The position numbers and the translations under genes are program-made. A DNA stretch of 64,000 nucleotides. Origin: Prorocentrum cordatum. Its lineage: Eukaryota > Sar > Dinophyceae > Prorocentrales > Prorocentraceae. A model generated the notes under the pieces. The model saw only the letters and a list, made by a program, of their open reading frames with translations. It was not told the DNA's origin and ran no database searches. The stretch is from positions 270,001-334,000 of the forward strand of contig CAUYUJ010013936.1 in assembly GCA_963575745.1 (NCBI GenBank), written 5' to 3'. The first letter of the stretch is position 1. Each line of letters opens with the position of its first letter. Below, piece by piece: positions 11,245 through 20,929 of the stretch.

Positions 11245-11475
11245 CCGATTCAAAACAAGCGGTCTCCAGGGCGGACCCCATCGATTACACGTAGGAGTGA
11301 CCCTTCGCCGGAGTGCCCTTTGGTGGTGGCCCACTGGGGTTCCCCGATCGCCGAGCGCGAGGCGGCACTGGCGTCCTGCGCGCCTGTGTTTGGCCCCCCC
11401 CCTGCGGCCCCCAAAAAGCCGCCCACCAAAGGTCACTCTTACCCAGGGCCACTCCTGCGTGTAGCCGAAGGAGTA
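11245..11475. repeat. Fold-back element, ~90-bp diverged arms
   Basis: TACACGTAGGAGTGACC with CCCTTTGGTGG at 11,286-11,330 faces the complement at about 11,421-11,464. Outer arms continue with lower identity. The right arm (CCAAAGGTC, GCCACTC, GCCGAAGGAG) recurs at 17,350-17,410. Confidence 0.6.
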
Positions 11476-11479
11476 AGGG

Positions 11480-11637
11480 GCGGCCTAACCTCGGCGGTTC
11501 AAAGATGGGGTCCTGAGGGATGGGGTCCCAAGGACGAGGAGCCTCAAGCAACGTAAATCAACCCTCGGATCCATCCCTAGCCTTAAGACCCCATCCCTCA
11601 GGACCCCGTCTTTGAACCACCGAGTTCTCGAGGCCGC
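11480..11637. repeat. Fold-back element, ~50-bp arms
   Basis: CGGTTCAAAGATGGGGTCC then TGAGGGATGGGGTC on the left is matched by its complement at 11,587-11,622 with few mismatches; similarity extends to CGGCCT at both outer ends. The loop is about 50 bases. Confidence 0.8.
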
Positions 11638-11744
11638 GGGATTGTGGCAGATCTCGTCGTTTTCATATAGTCGTTATCGAGTGAAGCGCTCCTCCGCCTT
11701 TCTTGTTTGAGTGAATTGTTGATGTTTGTTTATTTGCTGCGTTA

Positions 11745-11809
11745 TCCTTTCCTTTTCTTCCTTTCGTTCGTTCGTTCGTTCTCTCGTCATCTACTCCGCT
11801 CTCTTCGTC

Positions 11810-11843
<34 letters not shown>

Positions 11844-11880
11844 CGTCTCTCTTTCTTTCTCTATCCCTTCTGGTTTCGAC
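11745..11880 (+). repeat. TTCG and CT microsatellite, left copy
   Basis: TTCG repeats followed by a (CT)n run. A similar block (TCATCTAYYCCGCTCTCTTCG then (CT)n) recurs at 12,060-12,240, so the two runs bracket the hairpin between them as direct repeats. Confidence 0.9.
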
Positions 11881-11898
11881 AGCCTTCAAGCAATCATC

Positions 11899-11990
11899 TC
11901 CCCCCCGAGCATGGTCTTCGAAATTCCAGCCCTGTGCCAAACGGCATTGGGTTGGAATTTCGAGGACCATGCTCGGGGGGGGCATATCTT
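11899..11990. repeat. Hairpin element, ~38-bp arms
   Basis: CCCCCCCGAGCATGGTC then TTCGAAATTCCA on the left is matched by the complement ending GACCATGCTCGGGGGGG on the right, with a very short loop around GTGCCAAACGGC. Confidence 0.85.
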
Positions 11991-12059
11991 TGGGACCTTC
12001 GGACGTTCTGAGGTGTTTCTTTTGTTTGCAGCGTTGTCTTCCTGTTGTTTCTCATGTTT

Positions 12060-12240
12060 CATTCCCTCTCTTATCATCTATCCCGCTCTCTTCGCCTCTT
12101 TCTCTCTCTCTCTCTCTCCCTCTCTCTCTCTCTCTCTTTCCTCTTTCGTTTTTTCGTTCTGCTCTCATAGTTACCTCTCTCTCTTTGTTTTGTTCTCTCT
12201 TTCTCTCTCTTTCTCTTTGTCTATCCTCGATCCTCTCCCC
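12060..12240 (+). repeat. CT-rich microsatellite, right copy
   Basis: Mixed (CT)n, CTTT and CCCT runs, matching the block at 11,745-11,880. Confidence 0.9.
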
Positions 12241-12379
12241 TCCACTCGAGGCCCCGTGTGCATAAGGAAAGAGGAGAAGGAGGATAGGATGAGCAGGAGG
12301 ATGGAGAAGAGGATCAGATGATGGAATCGTGGAAAGGAATGCTGGATATTGCAACTTCATCTGAGGCTCGTGATGCCGT

Positions 12380-13995
12380 CGGCGGATGCGGGCAAGGGGG
12401 CAATCCTTCGTGGTAGATTTCAAAAGGAATCCTCCTGGGGGGTGCTATAGGAATCCTTCTGCGACGGGAGGCATTGGCACTCGCCAGCGCAATGCCAAAG
12501 CAGTGCCAACGCAATGCCAGCGTAATGCCGATGCGATCTCAAATCCGATGCCAATGCAATGTCGCTGGGGGCAATCCTTTGTGGTAGATTTCAAAAGGAA
12601 TCCTTGTTGCGGAGGGTTTCAATAGAAATCCTTCTGCGAAGAAATGCAGTCGGACTCGCCAGCGCAATGCTAAAGCAGTGCCAACGCAATGCCACACCAA
12701 TACCAAAGGCGACCACAATCCAATGCCAATGGGGGCAATCCTTTGTGGTATGTCAATCGGAATCCTCTTTGTGGAGTGTTTCAATAGGAATCCTTTTGTG
12801 AGAGGAGGCATTCGGACTCGCCATCACAATGCCCGCGCAATGCTCAAAGAGTGCCAGCGCAATACCAAATCAATGCCAAGGCGACCCGAATCCGATGTCA
12901 ATGCAACGCCGCTGGGGGCAATCCTTTGTGGTGGATTTCAATGAGAATCCTTCTTCTGGGTGTTGCAGTAGAAAGCCTCCTGCGAAGGGGTGCATTCGGA
13001 TTCGCCATCGCAATGCCAGCGCACTTCCAACGCAATGCTAGCACAATGCTTAACAACGCCAATTCGGGGCATTCTCTCTTGGTGTTGTCAATGGGACTCC
13101 TTCTGGGATGATGCAATTGCGAACCCATGTTCAGAGAATTTCAATAGGAATCCCTCTGTCAAGGGCTTCGAATGCAATCCTTCTGCGGAGGATTTCAATG
13201 TGAATCCTTCTTCTGTTTGTGTGTGCGGGGGGGGTCACTAGGCATCCTTCCTGTTGGGGTGGATTGGTAAGCATTTTCCTGTGGAGCGGCCGGTTAGGAC
13301 TCGCCAGCGCAATGCCAGCGCAGTGCCAACGCAACGCAAAACCAATGCCATGACGATCCCAATGCAATGCCATTGCAATGCCAATGGGGACAGTCCGTTG
13401 TGGTAGACTTAGGAACCCTCTTTGTGGAGAGTTTCAATATTACCTTTCTGCGAAGGGAGTAATTAGAACCCGCCAGCGCAATGCCAGAGCAATTCCAAAG
13501 CAGTGCCAACGCAATGCCAGCGCAATGCCAAGGCGATCCCAACCCAATGCCAATGCAATGCCAATTGCGGAAATCCTTTGTTGCAGATTCCAATCGGAAT
13601 TTTTCAGTGGAGGGCTTCGCATGTAAGCCTTCTGTGGAGGATTTCAATATAAACCTTTTTCGTGGAGGGTTTCAATAGGAGTCGTTGTGGGGGTTTCAAT
13701 GGGAGTCCTTCTGTGGAGGGTGCCGTCAGGATTCGCTAACGCACTGCTTGTGAAGTGCCAGCGCAATGCCCACGCACTGCAAAGCACAATTCCAGCGCAA
13801 TGCCAAACCATTGCCGAACCAATGCCAATGCAATGTCAACGGGGGAGTTGTTCTTTCGTAGCAACTTTTCTGAAGGCCATCCCACTGGGAACCAAAATGT
13901 GGAGGATTTCAATAGCAATCCTTCTGGAGGGTTTCGATAGGAATCCTCCTGTGGAGGATTTCGCTATGAACCTTTATTATGGGGGCTTTCAATCG
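12380..13995 (+). repeat. Satellite array, ~170-bp unit with AATGCCA subrepeats
   Basis: Units start with GGGGGCAATCCTTTGTGGTA (12,397; 12,568; 12,731; 12,915 and weaker later copies), continue with TTTCAA(A/T)AGGAATCC and end with a run of GCGCAATGCCAR-type 10-11-mers. Open frames on both strands arise from the periodicity and encode GIALALRWHC-like or NASAMP-like repeats; these are not genes. Confidence 0.9.
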
Positions 13996-14052
13996 GAATC
14001 CTTCCAGAGGTGAGGGGAGCTGAGGCCACGTCGGATGGTGTTTTCGCCGTCG

Positions 14053-14260
14053 CCCCCCCCCCCCCCCCCCGAAAGAAAATAGGATTCACGTTTGTTTTTC
14101 TTCCTGGGTGGGTGGAGGAGAGAAAACAAAGCAATCTGGGAGGTGGGGAGGAGGAAGATGCGGAAAAGGATGAGGATGAAGAGGAAGAGGAAGAGGAGGC
14201 GGAGGAGAAGAAGGAGGAGGATGAGGAGGAGAAAGAAGAGGAGAAGCCAGAGGAGCAAGG
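14053..14260. repeat. Poly-C then GGA/GAA-rich tract
   Basis: A C homopolymer at about 14,056-14,070, then purine-rich GGAGGA/GAGGAA sequence from about 14,140. Confidence 0.9.
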
Positions 14261-14444
14261 ATGCGCTGATGCGCTACACCCACAGTTAAAGGGAAAGCCA
14301 CGCGAAACCACCATCCGAAAAGGCGAGGTCCGCCACAGTCCCCCGCTCTCGACAGCCGACCCCCTGGCAATTCATCCCCTTCCGTGCCGCCCGCCCCTTT
14401 TGGCCGCAGACGTGCAATGCGTCTTGACGGGCGATCGGCTGCGA
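14261..14444. other. Unassigned DNA
   Basis: No gene recognised between the purine tract and the GTC triplet tract. Confidence 0.3.
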
Positions 14445-14502
14445 TCGGCGGCGAGCCGCTTGTTGTTATCGTCGTCGTCGTCGCCGCCGCCGCCGCCGTC
14501 GC

Positions 14503-14555
<53 letters not shown>

Positions 14556-14560
14556 AGGGG
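14445..14560 (-). repeat. GTC/GCC triplet tract with dispersed-repeat edge
   Basis: GATCGGCGGCGAGCCGCTTG leads into GTC and GCC triplets, the same junction seen (inverted) at 10.8 kb and at 15.41 kb. Confidence 0.85.
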
Positions 14561-14811
14561 AGGGCGAAGGAGCGGCGGGCGGACCCCGAATTGGGTTGAA
14601 GAGCCTTCTCGGACCGACCCTCGGGGACCAAACCAGACGAGTCAGGGCAAGTCGAGGGACATCGAAATACACAGAGCAGCATGAACATAAACTTGCGGCG
14701 CTCCGCGCGGTACATCTACCCGAGCTGGGGTGAACCCAGACAGGCCGAGGCACAGCCAGAGATGCCTGGACAGGTCAGGAACAGACCGTGGAGGCCCAAG
14801 CGCGAGCTGAT

Positions 14812-14949
14812 CAGGAGGAGAAAAACACAGGCACAAATGATCGTCGAGGCTCCCACGGTAAGTATGGACAGAGGGGGGGCGGAAGACGAAAATCCAGAAA
14901 AGATGGGAACACACGGGAAGTCCTGGGCTGTGCGTCTTTTTATTCATGT

Positions 14950-14986
<37 letters not shown>

Positions 14987-14990
14987 AGGG
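14812..14990 (+). repeat. Copy of the 2.4-kb dispersed repeat, then (GT)n
   Basis: 14,812-14,905 matches 2408-2510. A TG dinucleotide run follows at about 14,947-14,985. Confidence 0.6.
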
Positions 14991-15234
14991 CCCCCGCCCA
15001 CCGCGCTCTGGCCCTGCGCGCCCAGCTGCTGCTGCCCGCCCCGCTGCTCATCCTCGAACTCTTCGGCGTCTGAGCGTCCCTCCTTCCTCTCGGCCGTCCC
15101 CCTTCCCTCTTTGCTTGCCGGCCAATTCGCTAGTTGGTGCCCCTGTCTCGCTTCACGCTGGCGCGGATTTCGCCGCCTCGCCGCTGACGAAAAAAGTGTC
15201 CCTGGGCCCCTCGAGCCGAGGGACAGCAGAAGCC

Positions 15235-15440
15235 GTCAGAGACCCCGCCGCCGAGGGGCGGGGGCCCGCGGCGGGGCGCCGGGCCACGGAGGCCGAGGAG
15301 GCGGCGGAGGGCCTCCCGGAGGGCCTCCCGCCCTCGATCTCCCCGGGCGGCGACGGCGGCGCACCCGATGGGTCGCCCATGGTCGCCGATTGCCACCCAT
15401 GGCGGCGGCGGCGATCGGCGGCGAGCCGCTTGTCGTCGTT
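15235..15440 (-). repeat. Inverted copy of the 10.8-kb dispersed repeat
   Basis: Reverse complement of 10,805-11,015; the block across CCCGGGGAGATCGAGGGCGG has only two differences in about 70 bases. It ends at a GTC-rich run (TTGTCGTCGTTGTCGTCGTC). Confidence 0.8.
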
Positions 15441-16109
15441 GTCGTCGTCGTGGTCGTGGTCGGGGGCGAGGGGCGGCGCGCGGGCGGCGCGCCCCCCTGC
15501 GCGCGCGGAGGACGTGGACGTGCCGCTGCTTGGCGGCGGGGGGCGCGAGGCGTTGCAGGACGGCCGCGCCGCGGCGCGGGCGGGCGGCGCCGCCCCCGGC
15601 CGCCTCAGGCCCAGGCGGCGGGCGGCGACGAGGCGGCGGCGGGGACGTCGACGGCGACAACAAGACGGTTGGACGTGCACCCGGTGCTTTATGAGGGGAA
15701 TGTGGCTTCTTAATCGGGGCGGCAAAGAGGGGGGTGATGACTAGGGGGGGTGGATCGGGGCCATGATATTTCCCAAGATGTCTTGGCGCCTCTTCTTATT
15801 TCATTACGTCCCTGGCCTCCCCGCTGGGCCGCGCACATGCCGCCGGTCATAATTTGCACCCCCCCCTCTTGGACACCCCCCTCTTGGCCGCTCCCGACTT
15901 AAGTGCAAGCAGTGTCTGGCGACCTGAAAGACAGGAGCAGCCCCTGAGCTGGGTGCAGGCACTGCTGGGGGAACATGTGGGCGCTCTTTTGCATATTGCA
16001 CATGCGGGTCTGTCCTGTGTACGAAAGATTGAACTGGCTGCCGTTCGATCCGACACCATTTTGCCCCACTCTGGTGCGCCATAGCCAGAACCAGTAGGAT
16101 GAGGATGCG
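15441..16109. other. Unassigned GC-rich DNA
   Basis: Long Arg/Ala/Gly-rich frames reflect composition. From about 15,790 the DNA becomes non-repetitive, but I recognise no gene. Confidence 0.3.
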
Positions 16110-16335
16110 GACGAGAGGAGGAGGAGGAGGAGGAGGAGGAGGAGGAGGAGGAGGAGCGATTTGACTGCATCATCAGGGCACCGGAGGGCAGCCATTATTA
16201 TATTCCGTAGGGGAGCGAGGAGCGGTGAAGGGGGGGTGGCGGAGAATACGTGACCGCATGGACGGGCAGGAGGATCCAGCGGAGGAGGAGAATCTCGAGG
16301 AGGAGGAGGAGGAGGAGGAGGAGGAGGAGGACGGG
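16110..16335 (+). repeat. Two (GGA)n microsatellites
   Basis: Runs at about 16,115-16,155 and 16,290-16,332, separated by unique sequence. Confidence 0.9.
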
Positions 16336-16659
16336 GAGCGACGGGAGTACGGTACAGGCTTTGCCCCTAGAGTCCGACCAACCCAGGAAAGGAAGCGAAG
16401 GGGGAGTTGGCTGAGGGTGTCCTGCGTGTCCTCCTGTACTACCCGCCTACTCACACCTCTGCGCGCACCTCCCTTCCAAAGTCAGGAACGGCCTACAGCC
16501 AAAACGCTGAAATAAGGACCGCCGTGAGCTCGGGAGGCCATACGTGTCTCATTCGGCGTTCCCTATGGCAGCACGCCGTGGCCAGATACGCCCCTTCGCT
16601 TCTGATCTGGCGTTCCTTCTGGTTCAGCCACGCTCAGAGCTGGTGGTGAGGGGGTGAAG

Positions 16660-16755
16660 GGCTTCTTAGAAGCACCCCTGCTTCCTAGAAGGCGCGGGCC
16701 TTCTCTATGGAAATACGGCCAGCGCCTTCTAAGAAGCAGCCTCCTTCTAAGGAGC
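16660..16755. repeat. Hairpin with CTTCTAGAAG-type palindromes
   Basis: CTGCTTCCTAGAAGGCGC at 16,678-16,695 pairs with GCGCCTTCTAAGAAGCAG at 16,722-16,739, one mismatch. Further CTTCTTAGAAG and CCTTCTAAGGAG palindromes flank it. Confidence 0.75.
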
Positions 16756-17810
16756 CTCCCCCCTCCCTCCACCCGCTTGTGCGCCGCCACATGGTAGCAC
16801 GACGACAGAAGTCGAGAGCACCCAGCCGGTCAGCCGAGGAGGAGGACTGGTGCACCCCCGCCCGAGGACGCGGTGGCCGCGGCCGACGACCAGGGACCAC
16901 GGCCCGGCGGGGCACAGGCCAGGCGCCAGAGGGTGGGAGTAGAGCATGGGTGAGGGGTGGCCCGCCGCCGGAGCGACCTCTGCTGCGGGCACATCTGGGG
17001 GCTGGAATCGTCTGGGGGGTCCGAGGTGGCCCAGTACTGGCTCTGGCCGGCAGGAAGGGCGGGCAGGCTCGAGGTTCTGGGTTCGGGGAGCTTTTTTGCC
17101 CGTTTTTCCGTGCCCCGGGACCGCGAAAAATAGATCCGGCATGAAACACTTCACCAGATAGACCTTGGCAGGGGTCCAGGAGCAAACTTTTTGAGCGGAT
17201 TTGGCTTTACCGTCCCTTCCTGACCGATTCTCTGGGGTCCCAACCAATTCAAGACCCCCCGGCTGCCTCCAACACGGGGGTTCCCCCGGCCGTTGAAGCG
17301 GCTTGCGAGCTTTGTCCCCCCCCCACGCGCCCCCCCGCCCCCACACAGCCGCGCGCCAAAGGTCCTTCCTAGAGCCACTCATCCGTGCAGCCGAAGGAGG
17401 GGCCGCAGGAGGAACACTGCGGGCGGGGCGGGGTGAGTGCTGGCGCCGAGGGCCCCGGAGGCCTTCTTGATGTCTGTCTCCGGTCCCAGCGAGTGTCGCC
17501 AGCTTTGGCCTCGGGGGGGGGCCTCCAGGCACCCGGGGCCGTCGAAGGTGGACCCAGGAGGGGAAGCTGAAGCCCATGGGTGGGGGTAGAGACTTGTTTG
17601 CGTTGCGTTGTATGTCATCGTTTTCCTAATTACCATGGCCGTGCATGCGACTCGCACGCACGATGCACAAAACAAAGCGTATGGTTGTTTAGCCGAATCC
17701 ATTTTTTGTGCGTGCGCAGCGACATGCCTTGTACGATGGGGGCGGGTGTGTCTTGGCGTCAGGGCCCTTAGCCTTGCCCCAGCTGGGGCCGGTGGTGAGC
17801 CCTAGCTGGC
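16756..17810. other. Unassigned DNA with one dispersed-repeat match
   Basis: A 276-codon minus-strand frame (16,747-17,577) has no family motif. 17,330-17,410 resembles 11,400-11,490 (C-rich run, GCCAAAGGTC, AGCCACTC, GCCGAAGGAG). The frame crosses that repeat, which argues against a real gene. Confidence 0.35.
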
Positions 17811-18041
17811 GCGCGAACGCGGCGGCCTTGCCCCCTCGCGCGCTGCGTTCGCCCATCCAGCGTGGGCAGGTGCGCGTCTGCCCTGCCCTCTCGCGCCCTG
17901 TGCCGTTCCGTGCGAGGTTTGGACTGGGCCGCCGCGCGCGCGGCGGCCATGCCCTCGCGCATTATTCTCCTCGCGGTGAACAGGCCACCGCCGCCGCGCG
18001 CGGGGCGGCCCTGCTCTCGCGGGACGTCTGTTTCGCGCATG

Positions 18042-18083
<42 letters not shown>

Positions 18084-20560
18084 CGCGCATATGAGCATCT
18101 ACGCGCAACACCACAAACCAAACATACCGTTATACACATGTATGCGCAAACATTTTTATATACGTATGTTTATATGCATGCATGTATGCGTGTATGCATG
18201 CATGCACATGCGCATGTTTGTATGTAGCGTTGTGTAAACGTGGACAAATAAGTGTACTTGTTATACCCGCATGGAGAAATATGCTTGCACACGCGCGCGC
18301 GCCATGGGCCAGGGCCGCCGCGCGCGCGGCAGCTGCGCCCCTCGCGCATTGGGCTTTCCCCGCGCAGGCAGGGCCAGTGCCGTCTTCAGCGCGACCGCCC
18401 CGGCTACTCCTGCTCAGCGTCTTCAGCCGCAGAACGTGCCTGATCGGCCTGGCGCGCGCCCGTGCTGCGCCTCGCGCGCGGCGCCTTTCCAGTAGATTGG
18501 GGCGGGGCCGTGCGAGGCGCGGCGCTGCCCCCTCTCGCGCGCCGCCCTGCCGTTCCAAGCGGTGCCGGGGCCGCCGCGGGGGCGCCCGCCTCGCCCCCGT
18601 CGCGCACTCTGGAATTCGATGCAGAATGGGCCAAGGTCACCGCGCGAGCGGCGGCCTTGCCCCCGCGCGCGGTTCTTTATCCAGGCGGGGCCTGGGCCAG
18701 GGCGGCGCCGCGCGCGGTGGCCCTGCCCCGCGCCCCGCGGCTCTCCAGCTGGGCCAGGCCAAGGCCGCCGCGCGCGCGCGGCGGCCCCCGCTGCCCCCCC
18801 CCCCCGCGCGCGGCGTCGCAGAGCCGGCCGAGGCCGCCGCGCGCGCGGCTGCCCTGCCCCCCCCCACCCCCGCGGGGCGCGCCGCCCTGTGCAGGGCGCG
18901 CCAGGGCCGCCGCGCGCTGCCGCCGTGCCCGCTCGGACACAACGCCCCCGTGCCCACGTGGAGCGGGCCCGTGGCCTCGGGCGTTGCGTTCCCTTGAGCC
19001 GAGTGGGCCAGGGTGGCCGCGCGCGCGGTGGCCGCGGGCCCGCGCGCGTGGCTTAGTTTTCAAACAGATTGGGCCAGGGCCGACGCGCGCGCGGCAGACC
19101 TGCGCCCTTGCGGACGTAGCTGCGCATTCAGGATTGGCCGCGGGCGCCGCGCGCGCGGCGGCTCTGCCCCCTTCCCGCGCGTGGCGTTTTCTCCGCGCGC
19201 GTCGAACAAAACCGCCGCGCGCGCGACCACAGCGCCCAGCTCGCCCGCGATGTTGTTTCAACGCGACACGGGGCAGGCCCGCCACGCGAGAAGCGGGCCT
19301 GCCCCTTCGCGCACTGCACTGACGCGCAGAACTGGCAAGAGCCACCGCGCGCGCGGCCGTGCTGCTTTCTGACGCGCGCTGTGTTTTCTAACTCAGGAAC
19401 GGCCGGGGCTTTCGCGCGGGCGGCGGCCTTGCCCGTTCGCGCGCTCGGGTGCTCCATCTGGAAAGGAGCAGGTCCGCCGCCCTCGCGGCGGCCTTGTCCC
19501 CTCGCGCATCGCGCTGGCCCGTTCAGAGTGGGCCAGGGCCGCTGCGCGGCCGCCTTGCCCCCCCCCCCCCCCTCCCCGCCCTGCCCAGTCGCGAGCGGCG
19601 GCCCTGCTCCCGTGCGCGCGGTATCCTGTCGCGCGCGATTTGCCAGGGGCGCCGCGCTCGCGCGCGGCGGCCGCGCCCCCCCCCCTTTCTGGCGCACGTC
19701 TCTTCGATGCATTCAACGTGAACAGGGGGCGCGGGGCCCGCGGCGGCCGCGCCCTTCGCGCGCCGCGTTTCTGCGCGCAGAATGGGGCAAGGCCGTCGCG
19801 GGCGCGCGCGGCGGCGGAGTCGCCGCGCGCGCGGCGTGCCCCCCTTCAGAAGTGACCAGCGTCGCCGCGCTCGCGGCGGCCCTGCCGCCGCGCGCGCCGC
19901 GTTCCCCATGCAGACTGGACCAGCATTGCCGCGCGCTCGGCGGCCGCCGCTGCGGCGGCGCCGCCGCGTCGAACGCGTCGGCGTTGCTCCTTCGCCATCT
20001 GGTTTGGTAAAGCTGAATCGGCCAGGGCGCCGCGCGACCGGCTTCCCCGCCCCCCTCGCGCGCGGCGCCGCATCCGATTCGAATGGGCAGGGGCCGCCAG
20101 GGCAGCGGCCCAGGCCCCTCGCCCTCGGCGTTGTTCCCTCCGCGAATCGCTTGAGCCGCTCCGAGCGCTGTGTTCCCGGCCCGCTTCGAATTGTTTCTTG
20201 ACGCGCCGAATTGGACAGAACCGCCGCGCGCGCGGCGCCCCTGCCCCCGCCCCCCTCGCCTCGCGCAGAGTTGTTTTTTTTTTGTTTTTTCTGCGCGGTG
20301 GGCCGAGGCTTCCGAGCCCGCGGCCGCCCCGGCGCGAAGGCCGTCGCGCGCGACGCCCCGCCCCCTCGCGCATTTGTTCTCTTCCGCGCAGCCTGGGCCA
20401 GTGCCGCGGCGCGCGCGGCGGCCCGCCATGTCCTTCTTCCATTGCGCGCGCGGCCCAGGGCCACTGCGGCGGCCATCGAGACCGCTTCGCGAGCGCGGAG
20501 CAAGGAGCCCGGGGGCCGCCGCGCGCGCCCCGCCCCTCCCGCGCCCCGTCTCTGGGCGCT
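17811..20560. repeat. Extremely GC-rich palindromic satellite, 2.7 kb
   Basis: Irregular units, roughly 60-110 bases, centred on GCCGCCGCGCGCGCGGCGGC followed by CTGCCCC(C)TCGCGCG and a short variable spacer that often contains TTC or TGGGCCAG. A (TA)n run (about 18,043-18,080) and a TATG/CATG-rich stretch to 18,235 interrupt it. Every frame is open for long distances because stop codons are rare at this GC; the predicted products are Ala/Arg/Pro-rich and not credible genes. Confidence 0.85.
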
Positions 20561-20929
20561 GGTGCCTGAATTCTCGTTTCCGTAAGTCAATTTAGTTTTG
20601 TCGCCAGGGTGTCTCATCGAATCATTACCTGCTTTCTCTGGGCGCTCTGCCGGATCTGCGCATTTCCCATTCGGGTCTCCTGCGCGACCCTTGCCTGCTC
20701 TCCTTCGCCGACCGAATGCTTAGTAGTCAGATTTCGTTGGCCCCGCCCTGCATCTGTATATTTCCTGCGTGGGCGTGGCGCAGGTCCCCTATCAGATCTG
20801 TCAATGCCCATTGCAAACCTTTCCTTTGCCGCGCCGAGGAGGCCAGTGCGCTGCGACGCGGGAAGTGCCGTCAGAGCAGCTCCTGGCGTCGCGGCAAGTT
20901 GCTTTCCGAGACAAGCGCTCTGCGCAATT
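20561..20929. other. Unassigned DNA downstream of the Helitron ORF
   Basis: If the Helitron frame is spliced at its GTAAGT donor (21,016), this would be intron or downstream sequence. I see no helicase motif in any minus-strand frame here. Confidence 0.4.

Noticed and set aside
17811-20617. Many overlapping ORFs of 200-360 codons rich in Ala, Arg and Pro
   Set aside because: They follow from near-absence of stop codons in extremely GC-rich palindromic satellite DNA, and both strands are equally open.
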